Of a DNA stretch of 64,000 bases, positions 47,801 to 58,529 are shown one piece after another. The translations under genes and the position numbers were made by a program. This stretch comes from Balamuthia mandrillaris (taxonomy: Eukaryota; Discosea; Longamoebia; Balamuthiidae). The stretch lies in contig JAVKOQ010000074.1 in assembly GCA_031835245.1 (NCBI GenBank), positions 144,400 to 208,399 of the forward strand, read 5' to 3'. The number at the start of each line of letters is the position of its first letter. Position 1 is the stretch's first letter. The notes below the pieces were generated by a model. It saw only the letters and a program-made list of their open reading frames with translations. It was not told the origin of the DNA and did not search any database.

Positions 47801-49763
47801 GCACATAAGAAGGAAAAGTGAGAGAAGATCACATACCCTTAAGACCGTCCATAAGTATTTTTTCTATAACAGCACACAGGGCGTGAGTAGAAGGATGATA
47901 TGGCTCGAGATCAAACTGTCCTGATTGGCTGTCTGCAAACGCGGCTTGTACACAATTTTGCAGTTCATTTAACAACCAATCATGTTGGCTGCATAAGACA
48001 GCTTCTTCTGTTGCTTCTCGGCTTTCTCCATCAGCAGGGTTGCCCTTTAAATCTGTTCCTTTCTCTGCTTCATCTTCCTCTTCCGTTTCTGAAGCTACCT
48101 GATCCTCTCCTGCATGTTCTTCTCCTCGTTCTTGTTGTTCTGCTTCGTCTTCTTTATCACTCTTTTTGTTCTCCTTTTCAACTTGTTGAGCCAAGGCGTT
48201 GCCTAACTTCTCTGTTTGGTAAGAGGGACCAGCCTTGGCGCCATTATTTTCCTCCGTGTGTTTGCTTTGAACGCTTGCTAATTCTCTTTCAATTTCCAAC
48301 AGTCGTTCTTTTCTTTTCCGTATTTCTTCACTTAGGTCATCGTCATCTTTCTCACTTGTGTTCGTGATAAAAGATGGAACGCTTTTGTTTTCATCCTGTT
48401 GCTTTTGTTCGTGGTTCTTTGAGTCCTGTTCGTCATGTTCTGTGGTGTGGATTTGTGGTTGCTGTTGTTCTCGTGCCGCTGGTGTCCTATGTATATCCTG
48501 TATAATGGTTGCTTCTTCCCGCTCTTGCTCTTCTTTAAAAGAAGGCTGCGAGGATTCTTCTTTCCCATTGCTTGGATCGCCAACACTGTCTTCCGCTATT
48601 CTTGCGATTGGTGGTGCGGTAAGGATGGTGATTTCTGTTGAAGTAGGCTGTTCTGTAGGTGTGGGTGGATGAATTTTGTTTTGCTTAGGCGTCTTCCCTG
48701 TTTTCTTCACAACGATCACTGGTGGAGCAATAGTAACAGGAGGGGCCTTAGTTTGGATGGCTTCTTGCTTCCCTCTGTTACTAGCAGTTGTATCACCGTG
48801 TCCTTCTTCCTGCAACACCCGTGTTCTGAGAGAATGTTGAGCGATGGAACAATATACAATGGGTTAAACAAAACGTTCAAAATTAAACATACGGTAGTGG
48901 AGGTAACGTAATAAGGCTCCAAAAGTTTGGTAGTTCTAAGTCTTTGTCGTTCAGTTTGTAGGAAAAGCGCAATGGCACAAGCTGCTCTAACGCTTTCAAG
49001 AACTCTTCTCCATATTCGCTTCTTAGAAAGGAGGCTTCCTGATAATGCTTACTGGTATTCACCAACTTCAGTTAGCTCCAGTTGGCAAAGAAGAATGGAA
49101 AAAAAAAGAAGAAAGAAGATAGAAGATAGAAGAAAGAAGAAAGAAAGCAAAAGAAGCAGAAGCAGAAGCAGGAGAACAAGAACAAGAAATGGAGTTGGAA
49201 GAAGGAGAAAGAGAATGAAGTGATAAAGAGATCAAAAAGAAGAAGAGAGAAGTACGTGGTAAGCGCAGTGTTCCAAAGGAGGGCACTAAGATACTCATGA
49301 ATGGAGCCTTCGTTAAGGGCCAAACGGAGAAACAATCTACCTTTGCCGAGGTCACTCCTGCCCAACTTTTTTGCCGTTTTGACAATGGTGCCAGTGCCTG
49401 GCAGCGAGCTTTCAAGGTGCTGCACGTAGCTCCAGAAGCAGCTCGTTCCAAAGAAGGCCGTGTTGTTTAGGCCATGGCTTAAGACCTGCTCCAAGAGGAA
49501 ACACAGGTGCTGCGCAAGATCATGGCGCTCACAAAAGGGGTTGAGCAGAGTGCCCAAGCTGTCGTCTTGTTCACCGCCCAGTTTAGTAGCGTGTTGGGCT
49601 AAGAGCTCCGCCACCACCACTTTCAGATGTTTGCACAGTTCTGTGTATGCACTTGTGTTCAGCAAGCGGCGTCCTTGCCAGGTCTACCAACTATCATAAC
49701 AACAACGACTGCAGACAGTGGTTGGTTCCTACCTTGCTTGTTGTCCATGCTAACATCAGCCAT
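44833..49763 (-). CDS. Tandem RUN domains plus Rubicon-homology zinc domain protein
   Basis: About twelve exons. Exon 1 (49733-49763, MADVSMDNKQ) joins a first RUN domain (about 49258-49685) containing LCKHLKVVVAELLAQHATKLGG, then FWSYVQHLESSLPGTGTIV and GRLFLRLALNEGSIHEYLSALL. A second RUN domain (about 47510-47780 and flanking exons) repeats the pattern: PWDYLKNLEKCLPGTGHTI and AFIIHALNECSLRDYLQSL. Glu/Lys/Ser-rich linkers of several hundred residues follow each RUN domain. The C-terminal end is a Rubicon-homology domain (DUF4206): CPGC, RFCHYSGKFYCGKCHHNEKSVIPARIF, NPKLYAIS, and a final FYCELC...HKCESCNALYHKKCW...CPKC zinc cluster. Such proteins (Rubicon, PLEKHM1, Pacer) bind Rab7 and control late endosome or autophagosome traffic. 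Not all exon joins were checked. Confidence 0.85.
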
Positions 49764-50018
49764 TTTTTTTCAAAAATGGGCACGTGAGTACGTTGCTGTC
49801 TCAAGTGGGGGGTGGAACCTTGCTTGCAAAGCAAGTAGGGGCAGTCGCAGCAACTTGAAGGGGCGGTAGGTGGGATGGGGAGCTTCTTCCTCGCCGCCCC
49901 TGCAAAGTCTCCGCTGCTCAAGAAGAGTCCTTCCTTTTTCCGCTGCCTTTCCTTCCTGCACATTTTGTGCTGCTTTAATGAGCAAAACCTGCAGGGCAGA
50001 AACGGAGATCTCCGGAGC

Positions 50019-50200
50019 AGAGAAGCAGCAGAGAAGCAGCAGAGAAGCAGCAGAGAAGCAGCAGAGAAGCAGCAGAGAAGCAGAGAAGAGAGAGACGAGA
50101 GACGAGAGACGAGAGACAAGAGAAGAGAGAGACGAGAGAAGCAGAGAAGAGAGAGACGAGAGACGAGAGAAGAGAGAGAGACGAGAGAAGAGGGTAGGAG
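50019..50200. repeat. GCAGCAGAGAA and GAGACGAGA minisatellites before the Tim17-like gene
   Basis: About six 11-base GCAGCAGAGAA units pass into GAGACGAGA / GAGAAGAGA units. The tract has no stop in one frame but is Arg/Glu/Ser low-complexity, so it is treated as leader rather than coding sequence. A related CAGAGAAG repeat lies at 52148-52185. Confidence 0.8.
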
Positions 50201-50235
50201 ACCGCAGGAGGGGAGTGAGAGCAGCAACGGACAAC

Positions 50236-51340
50236 ATGCACCAACCACCGGCAGCAGCAGAGCAACAGCAACCACCACAACATGAGGAGGAAAGGGGCAG
50301 CGGGGGGGAGGGGGCACACAGCCTGGGCCGCCCTGTGGTTGGTGGTGGTGGCGATATGGGTTGGTTGGGTTGGTGCGGCTGCGGCGCGCTCTTTGGTGCC
50401 TCTGTGGGGGCGGTGGCCGCCGCACGCAACAGCGCCGCCCCACCACCCCAACCACCGCTTTTCTTTGCTCCCAAAACAAAACAACTTGGCCGCGCGCCCA
50501 TGCTGGCCATCTACGGGGCCGGCGGCGCCGCTCTTCTTGGCGGCTACTACGGTACCTTACCATCCCCCATTTGTTTGGTTGGAACATCGACATGTTGTCA
50601 TGTGGTGCTCCTTCTTCTTTCCTCGTGGTTGCTCTCTAATGGTGCTGTGGTGTTCCTCCACTGCTGTGATAGGCTTGCGGAAGTTCCTCCGTGTCAAGTC
50701 ACAGGAGGATAGCTCCGCTGTTAGTGCTGTTGCTGGTTTCAGCACGGGAAGCCTCTGGGCCTTGTTAAAAGGTTCTTCTCCTCCTCCTCCTCTCTTTTCT
50801 TCTCTTTCTGGTTTACTTCCTCCGCTTTAAGCGAGGGTGCTTGCTGCTGTGCAACATAATAACAGGTTCTCTCTGCGCGGGCTGGCAGGAGAGGCACAGA
50901 GAGGGCCACAAAGGGTGGCTGTCTACGGAGTGGCAGCAATGAGCCTGGCTCTGGGCATTGATCTTGCTGAAAAGCAAGTATTGAGGGCCTATCACTGGCA
51001 ACGCACACGTTACATTCAAAGATTGCTCCAAGAGGAGGAGGAGGAGATGGAGGAGGAGGAGGTTGAGCAGGAGGAGCAGCACCAACCACCAAGCGTTGCT
51101 TCCAAAAAGCGTAACAATGGTTTCTTCTCTGGCCTACTCCATCCTGAGATGGAGCGAGATGGCCAGCCGCAGCATTATTCAGCAGAGAGCAAGCGGAAAC
51201 ATCTAGAGGCCCTCCTCATGAATGAACGGCTAGACGAACGATACCGCCAAGAGCTCCTTCTGAAGCGAGAATTAGTGAATGCACTGGACACCTCCTCTAA
51301 TGCTTCTTCTATCCCTCCTTCCTCTTCCACTCCGACATGA
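50236..51340 (+). CDS. Tim17/Tim22/Tim23-like membrane protein with acidic tail
   Basis: Three exons (50236-50551, 50673-50771, 50832-51340) close in phase on 307 residues. Gly/Ala-rich membrane segments are visible: CGCGALFGASVGAVAAA, then MLAIYGAGGAALLGGYYGL, then VSAVAGFSTGSLWALL and VAVYGVAAMSLALGI. The segment RVKSQEDSSAVSAVAGFSTG resembles the conserved loop-plus-helix of the Tim17/22/23 (PRAT) family. This would place it in the mitochondrial inner membrane, either as a translocase subunit or, as with TIMMDC1, an assembly factor. A tail of about 100 residues begins with a run of Glu and ends in a charged helix. The start is uncertain, because the same frame stays open through the upstream repeat. 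The family call is moderate, based on pattern rather than full alignment. Confidence 0.6.
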
Positions 51341-51446
51341 TATTTATTTTTGGTTTAGTGCTTTCTTTCGCTTTCTCTTCCACTCTCCCCTCTCGCTTGG
51401 CTATTGCCTGCATGTCTCCTCTTTGTTTGCTTTATGGAAAAAACTA

Positions 51447-52180
51447 TCAACAACATAAATAGTAATAGCAGTAATAAGAAGTAGCGGCAAGGCAGGCCAC
51501 CAAGAAGGCTCCTCCCCAGACTCTCTTCCAGCTGCTCTTGGCCTTGTCAGCGGTGTGTAGCAGGGCTGGCATGTTGATATCCTCCTCCCATGCCTTTTCC
51601 ATGCCAGCGCTGTTAACAGTGATAGCGATGGTGATAGTGATGAACGTTAGAAATAGGGATAAGAGGGAGAGTATAAGTAACAAGCGGCGGCGAATTGGAA
51701 GCGTACCAATGGCCCATGCCAACTACTGCCACCACAACGTCGCCTGGACACTGCCGCAGAGCAGCAGCCATGTAGAGGTCACGCTCGTGGATGATGTGAG
51801 TCACCAGTGAGGGAAAATGTTGTCCTAGCTCTACAGCTAACTCCGTTATTATATCCGAGTTTTTAAGCCGTTCCACGTCCTCCTCTGTGATGTCTAATGA
51901 GCTGTCTTTCAGCAGCAAATACATCAGTTTCAGCTTCTCCCACTTGGATAACCCCCGCCAGGTTCGTTGTAACGTTATTTCGATGGGCCTATCCCCTAGT
52001 ACTATCCTTGCCCCTACTTTAGACCCTTCTTCTGCTGCCGCCTTGAACTCTGCTCCTGGTGTTACTTTTATCTTATCCATTACTTTTCTGAACACTTGAG
52101 GTTTTGTTTGTCCGCGGTCAGAAGCAAGGGAGAGGCGCATGAGGAGAGAGAGAAGCAGAGAAGCAGAGAAGCAGAGAAGC

Positions 52181-52211
<31 letters not shown>

Positions 52212-52792
52212 TAAAGGAAAGGGAGTAAAAGGGTTGAGAGCAAAGGCGTACATTGAGAAAGAGCAAGGTGCAGCAAGGCGCTCATGCCCTTTTGCTGTTT
52301 GAAAAGTTCCTTGATTTCAGCAAAACTCAAGGAGGAAGACTGCGTTGGGGCGGCCTCCTGGGCATACAAAATGCCAACCCTACTCTTGCAAAGCTCAATG
52401 AATACAGTGTTTGGCCGCAGGCTTTGAATGACCTGGTGCACAACATGAAAATGCTTCCCCCATCAGAGAAGACAAAACTAAAGGGAGGGAGGAAGGGAAG
52501 AGATTCCCACCTGTCGGACTTCTTCCACACTTTTGGAAGAGACGTGTGCGGTGCCAACAAGAAATACACGGCCGCCGTTCCTGGAGGTGAGGCACCTGAC
52601 GCTGCCAGGGAGGGTTACTTCCTCGTCCTCGCGCAGGGTCACTGTGAATGGTGGTCGTTCGGAAATCTCTTCCCCCCTTCTCTGCTCAAGTTGCTCCAGG
52701 AAGGCGGCCACGGAACTTTTGGGTGGTGCAGTTGCTGGCTGGTCACTGCTGCTGCTGCTGCTGCCAGCATTGCTCTTCCTCTCTTCCTCCAT
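51447..52792 (-). CDS. TraB/PrgY-domain protein
   Basis: Four exons (52511-52792, 52252-52432, 51707-52094, 51447-51609) close in phase on 337 residues. The TraB domain shows VFLVGTAHVSSKSVEEVRQ, then LRPNTVFIELCKSR, then GAEFKAAAEEGSKVGARIVLGDRPIEITLQRTW, FPSLVTHIIHERDLYMAAAL and VVAVVGMGHCAGM. The GTAH, ERD and GxGH motifs carry the residues thought to be catalytic in the Tiki/EreA/TraB fold. The C-terminus has one hydrophobic segment (GGAFLVACLAATSYYCYYY), as in eukaryotic TraB proteins anchored in the mitochondrial outer membrane. Divergent from copine, 196 bases apart. Intron 2 carries a CAGAGAAG repeat and a GA run. Confidence 0.9.
52145..52210. repeat. CAGAGAAG and GA repeats in a TraB intron
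   Basis: Five GCAGAGAA units then GA dinucleotides; pyrimidine in the TraB transcript, about 60 bases after the 5' end of the intron's 3' half. Similar in sequence to the 50019-50200 tract. Confidence 0.85.
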
Positions 52793-52988
52793 TGTTGTTT
52801 TGGGGGGCCTTCCTCTTCTTCTTCTTTTCCCTCCTCCTCCTCCCTCCTCCTCCTCCCTCTGTTTGCTGCTGCAGGGGGTCGTGTCGTCGTCGGGAACAAA
52901 CCCCTCAAATCAGCAGCGGCAGCAGCAGCGAATTCCCAAAATTGCCCCCACCCCAAGGGCCAAAAAGGAAGCAAGCGGCAAAGACGCA

Positions 52989-53260
52989 ATGCAGGCCCCT
53001 CCCAGCACTTCTGGTTCTGATCCTGTCTCCAAGGTGGAGCTCAGCGTCAGCTGCACGTTAGTCCCCCCTTTTACTCTTTGCCACTATTCTTAGTTTGTTC
53101 GGAGCTGCTGCTCTCTCACCATCCTTTGCTTCCCCTGTACACCCCAACTGCTAGCAACCTTGCCGATATGGACACCTTCTCCAAGAGCGACCCAATGGTG
53201 GTTCTCTACACCAGGGACAACGTTGGTCAGTGGATAGAATACGGCCGCACGGAAATGATC

Positions 53261-53309
<49 letters not shown>

Positions 53310-56300
53310 GCTCTGTGTTCTTCCTCAGCACTTGGCTTTTATGTTTCTTACTCATCTTTGATAACCAAAACTATATTCAGAGATACACTGAACCCCAAGT
53401 TCGTGAAGTCCTTTCAACTGGACTACCACTTCGAAGCTGAACAGCACCTAAAGTTTGGTACGTGGTGGCTTGTTTACGGTCATGAGCTTCTGTTCCTCTC
53501 ACCTTATTGATAACGCGCTTTACACACGTTGCGCTGCAGTGTGTTACGACGTAGATAATAATCGCAGCTTGGATCACCAAGACTTGATAGGAGAGGCTAC
53601 CTGCACATTGGCCGACATCATTACCGCACGAGGACAGAAACTCATAAAGCAACTTAGGTTCGCCTCTCGTTGCCACCCCTTGCCTATTCATGCGCTTATT
53701 TCTAATCACTTTACTTGTTCTTTTGTTATGATGCTCTGCTTATTTACAAAACTTGAAAGACATCCACACCGACCCTCTTCCCGTCGGGGGCAGATTGTGA
53801 TTGAGTCAGAAGAAGTTGCTGAGCTCAACTACAAAGCAGTGTGCGTTTATTTTTTAAGTGTTTTTGTTTGCTTGTCTCCCCTGGTCCTCTTCCTTTCGTT
53901 TTGCATTCCGTTTGGTTTCGTTCTGTTCTGTACTGTTTTTGAGGCTTGTGAATCTAAGCATGTGTTTGTAATGGGACATACAGTTTCCAGTTCAGTGCTT
54001 CAAAATTGGACAAAAAGGATTTGTTTGGAAAGTCAGACCCCTTTTTCGTTATTTCAAGGGCACGAGAAGGCAGCACATATGTTCCTGTATATAAATCAGA
54101 AGAAATCAAAAAAACTCTTGGTACGCATTACTTTTTAAACCACACTTGATTGCCTTTTCCGCATTCAGATTGACTCTTCTATCAGATCCTGTGTGGCGCC
54201 AGTTCAGCATTCCCGTCCAACGTCTCTGCAATGGAGACTTGGATAGGTATAATTTTTTTTCTTGTTGTGTGGTTGTCCTTCGTTCTTCTTCTAGTTTTCT
54301 TTTCTTGCCCATCTCCTTCTATTCCTCCTCTGATAGCTCTCCTCTTCTCATCGCTCCTCGCTTCTTACTTCTGTGTAAAGGCCATTACTTTTTGAAGTGT
54401 TCGATTGGAACAGATCTGGAAAACACGAGCTCATCGGCCAATTTAAGGTTTGATTCAACTTTGGGATGTGTGCAAACGATCATATGGCTGATATACTGGC
54501 ATTCAGACTAGTTTAAGGGAGCTTACCTCGGGTACCAAAAAAGAGTTTGAAGTTATTGATCCAGCTAAAAAGCGAAAGAAAAAGGGCAAATATATCAACT
54601 CGGGGGTCGTCAAGCTAATTTTTTGTGAGATGAAGAAGACCTACAGGTGGGCTTCAAGTTCGTCTTGTTTCGGTTGGTTTCATTACTAACCCCTTGCCTC
54701 AGTTTCATTGAATATCTTGCTGGAGGGTGCCAAATTTCCCTCATTGTAGCTATTGATTTTACTGCCAGTAACGGGTACATTCCCCAACTCTTTTTTACTT
54801 TGTCATGAATGCTTATCTCATAATTGTTTCTCAGAAACCCGAACTATTCTAACTCCTTGCATTATAACAACCCCCAAGTTTGTTTTTCTCTTCCCTTCTC
54901 CTCTTCTCACCGTGTCTAACTTGGTTTACAACATCAAGCAACCAAATGAATATGTGAAGGCCATAACAGCTGTTGGTGAGATCTTGTCGCATTATGATTC
55001 GGACCAAATGTTCCCTGTACGAATGAGCGCCAGACTTGCAGTACGCTTATAAACAGATTACTAAAAATACATCGTGCTATATTAAAAAAAGGTGTACGGC
55101 TTCGGTGCTAAGATTCCTCCAGGAGGTCAAGTGTCGCACTGCTTTCCATTGAACGGAAATTACAGCGATGTACGTGGCGAGCTTTGACCTTGTTTTTAAG
55201 ATTTCTAACATTTCCTTTCTCTGAAGCCTGAAGTACCAGGAATCCAAGGCATATTAAACGTTTACCAGAACGCCTTGAACTCTGTTACGCTCTATGGACC
55301 CACCATTTTTGCCCAGGTAACACTGATTGTTTGTGGCGTGTAGACGTGTGTGTTTTTTTTAAAAACAAAAGTGATAAAAGTTACTGACTTCCCTTCCCTT
55401 GTCAAACTCACTTTTAAGGTACTACGTGCAGCATTCCAAATAGCATCATCGGGCAATTCGCAAGAAAACCAACAATACTATATATTGCTCATTCTCACGG
55501 ATGGGGTTATAAATGGTTTGTATCCACAACGCGCATTCCACATCAAAGGGTACTAACATACCTCTGTTATTAGATATGGACGCGACCATCGATGAAATAG
55601 TAAAAAACAACCACTTGCCTTTGTCTATAATAATTGTGGGAGTAGGAGATGCAGATTTCACGAATATGGAAATCCTAGATGCAGACGATAATCCTTTGCG
55701 AAGTTCTAACGGCCAAGTGGCAAAACGAGACATTGTGCAGGTTTGTTATCTTGTGAGGAGTGCTCCAGAATCTGAATTATCATTGATTCTCATTTTATTG
55801 GCAGTTTGTTCCCTTCCGCGAATTTAAGAATGCCCCAGCATCACGCTTGGCCAAGGCTACCTTAGAAGAGATTCCGGGACAGCTTTTGTCATATATGGAA
55901 GCGAACGACATCAAGCCCAATCCCCCTAGACAATTTGACCCCTCGTTAGTACCCATGAGTGGGCCTATTCCGTCTTCCCAGGGCGGCTATATGAGCCAAA
56001 AAGGCGGTACCTCAGCAATGATGCCTCAGCAAGGAACACCCTCTACAGCATCCACTTCTTCTACACAGACCATAACACATGTGACACAAGTGCAGCAAAC
56101 CCCAGTACCCCAACAGACTCCTGCTCCCTATGGTTCGGGAGGATTTGCAGTGCCCCCTGCTCCCTATGGCTCCGGGGGATATGTGCCAACTCAACTCCCA
56201 CCACAACAGCAGCCGCAGCAGTCACAATATGTTACACCCTATGGTGGAGGTGGCTCCCAATATCCGCCAACAGGGCAACAGGGCGGAGCGCCCTCCCCTT

Positions 56301-56716
56301 ACCAGCAACAGTGGGGCACGTCTGGGCAACCACAGTTCTATCCCGGTCCTCAGGGCCAGTGGAATGGAGGGGCAGGCTACGCCACTGGTGCCTATTCTCA
56401 GGTCCCCCCTTCCCAGCAAGCAGCTGGTGGCGGCCCACCTAGCAGTGCAAGCAGTGGCGGTGGCGGCAGTTTCTACCCACCACAGTCCTCCCAGTCCCAA
56501 ATCACCTCTGGTGGTGCTGGCGGTGGTGGGTACTACGCCCCTCCTACGGGAGGCTACTATGCGCCACCTGCTGGCCACTACCCGCCTCCCCAACAAGCAT
56601 ATCCAACTCAACAATGGGGAGGAGGTTATCCCACGCAGGGCCAACCCCAATATCCATCTCAAGCACCCCCCGCGCATGGCCAAGTGCAGCAACAGTACCA
56701 CCACCACCAGCACTAA
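52989..56716 (+). CDS. Copine (two C2 domains, von Willebrand A domain, Gly/Pro/Gln tail)
   Basis: About 14 exons. C2A: KVELSVSC, then [18 protein letters not shown], then [26 protein letters not shown] and [20 protein letters not shown]2[21 protein letters not shown], then [18 protein letters not shown] and [15 protein letters not shown]. The VWA/copine domain has [25 protein letters not shown] with the metal site [30 protein letters not shown] and [12 protein letters not shown]. The last exon, about 55804-56716, ends the copine core (FVPFREF...[25 protein letters not shown]) and adds a tail of about 230 residues rich in Gly, Tyr, Pro and Gln. Copines bind phospholipid in a calcium-dependent way; amoebae such as Dictyostelium have several. 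One intron carries a CT repeat (53264-53307). Confidence 0.93.
53264..53307. repeat. (CT)n microsatellite in a copine intron
   Basis: CT in the transcript sense, directly after the GRTEMIK exon. Confidence 0.9.
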
Positions 56717-56988
56717 TTGCTTCCTTCTGTCACTCGGGCCTCAGGCATCTTCTTCAGCGAATAAATATTTGGGGGGAACACCTGAGGAGTCATTGTTGGA
56801 TTACGAAATTTCATTGTTAGTTGTGGAGCCTTTCTCATTGGTGCGGAGTCTTTTAAGTTCAGAGTTTAGATTTACCTAAAAAAAGGTGGTATAGGCCTCA
56901 TCAGCAACAACCCTTTTTTTAGCCTTTAAAAGTTAACCCTTCCGTAAAGAAACAAAGAGAGAAGACAAAGGGGAAAGAAAAGTAGTAA

Positions 56989-57889
56989 ATGAAGACAGTT
57001 ACCCTTCTCCTTCTCGTGGTGGCATGCTTGGCTGCAGTGGTAAGTTCTCGCACCATCCTGTTTTGCATTGCACTTGACCAAGTTTGTGCCTGAACCTCGC
57101 TTGTCACTCCCTTTCCATCCCCAATTACTTGCGTTTGGCTACTCTTGACAGCGTTTTGCTCACTCCCTGGGTTGTCCTTGTGTGGATGGGCAAGCCTTCC
57201 CACCAACTTCTGGCCCCGGCCGTCTATTTGTACCTAAAGGAAAGAACTCAGAGGAACTGATAGAAAGGTTTTTGGGTCACTTTCTGCTTGGCAACCGCCG
57301 AGGACAGTTTGCTGCCTCCAGATTCAATGAACCCACCGACCTTCGGGACTACGCTTACGAGCACTCCAAAATGATGCACGATGCTGGTGAGGTCCTTTTC
57401 AACCAGTGGCCCACAAGCTGCGCCTCTATTGTGTCTGGCAACGCTATTGGCGACCCTACCAGCTGCGACTGGGAATACTACAGAGACAACCGCCAATACT
57501 ACATCCAACAAGTGCAATCAATTGACTTCACCGCTCAGGGCTTTCCTTTACAAGGCTCAACCACTAACGGTCGAGGTTACTGTGTCGCCAAGGTGGAAGA
57601 GTTCTACGGCCGAACTTTCGGCTTCTCCGCTGATGAGCTGCTCAAGTCCATGTTCAACACTACAGAGCAGATCTACCCTGGTAGATTCAACGGACTGGAG
57701 GATGCTTTCCCCCTGGAAGATGCTGTTGCAGACAACGGCCAAACTTTCTTTGGCATTGGTGTATACTCCAGGGAGCCTGAAATCGGTCTTGCTCCTGTCT
57801 ACGTCACCATTATCAAGGTTGTGGTAGCCCAGCGTGCAGACTGTGAATGTGCCCCTAACGTCTGTGCTGCATTTAGTGGCTTTTTCTAA
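56989..57889 (+). CDS. Small secreted protein, unrecognised
   Basis: Two exons (56989-57039, 57152-57889) close in phase on 262 residues. The first exon is a clear signal peptide, MKTVTLLLLVVACLAAV, with the cleavage region at RFAHSLG. The mature part is acidic to neutral with Cys in the pairs CPC (near the start) and CECAPNVC (near the end), plus three more in CASI, SCDW and YCVAK. Several Asp/Asn-rich turns and no membrane segment are seen. The even Cys count suggests disulphides and an extracellular or vesicular location. No family recognised. The intron separates the signal peptide from the mature protein. Confidence 0.75.
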
Positions 57890-58529
57890 GCCTTACTTTT
57901 AATAACACTTTTCTTTTCCTAGAAAACTGATCGATTAAAAGTCACATAAGTGAGTAAACTCACAAATGAAAGTTCTTGCGAGAACGCGGGGATGGGGTGG
58001 GCTAGAGGGCTTCAGAAGCGCCCATCCACTTTCCCATCGGCGCGTCCCCATATTATGGCTCCATCGGACAACGCTACTCAACGACACCGCCTGGGAGAAT
58101 GATGCTCTGCAGGAGTATGTTGCGTGCTCCATTTATGTCTATCCAATCGTACCCATGTCCACTCGAAGATTCGCTCCTGCCGATTGTGTTGCTTTTGTTC
58201 ACGGGTCACACGGAGGCACCAGGTGCAGGTCTTGCTGGTCCACGCCTCCGATCGAACGTAAACCTTGGTGTCCCACTCCAGGGGATCCGGAGTCTTGGTT
58301 GGTCAAAAACTTCTCCGTCATCCTTCTGCCAGAGGAACAGGTGAGGTCTTGTTTCCCCCCAACTGTGGAGGTGTATTCCTGGAGATACCAACGCCGCCCG
58401 AAACATCTTGATCCGCTTTCACTTACAAGCACTTCTTGCCACCCCCTCTTCTGTGAGTAACAAGTAGTACTAATTTTGCTTTACTTTTTTTGTTTGACCC
58501 TTCTTTATACAACATTGTTTGTTGCCCTT
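57890..58529. other. Spacer without a supported gene
   Basis: About 640 bases. A + strand stretch of 164 codons (57966-58460) is open, but its product has no recognisable family, unusual composition (Pro/Arg/Cys) and competing open frames on the other strand, so it is not called as a gene. Confidence 0.4.

Noticed and set aside
49870-50235. Upstream in-frame extension of the Tim17-like gene
   Set aside because: The frame is open only because the CAGAGAAG/GAGACGAGA repeats lack stops; composition is Arg/Glu/Ser repeat, so the ATG at 50236 was preferred.
57966-58460. 164-codon + strand open frame after the secreted-protein gene
   Set aside because: No family, odd Pro/Arg/Cys composition, competing open frames on the other strand and no convincing start or splice context.
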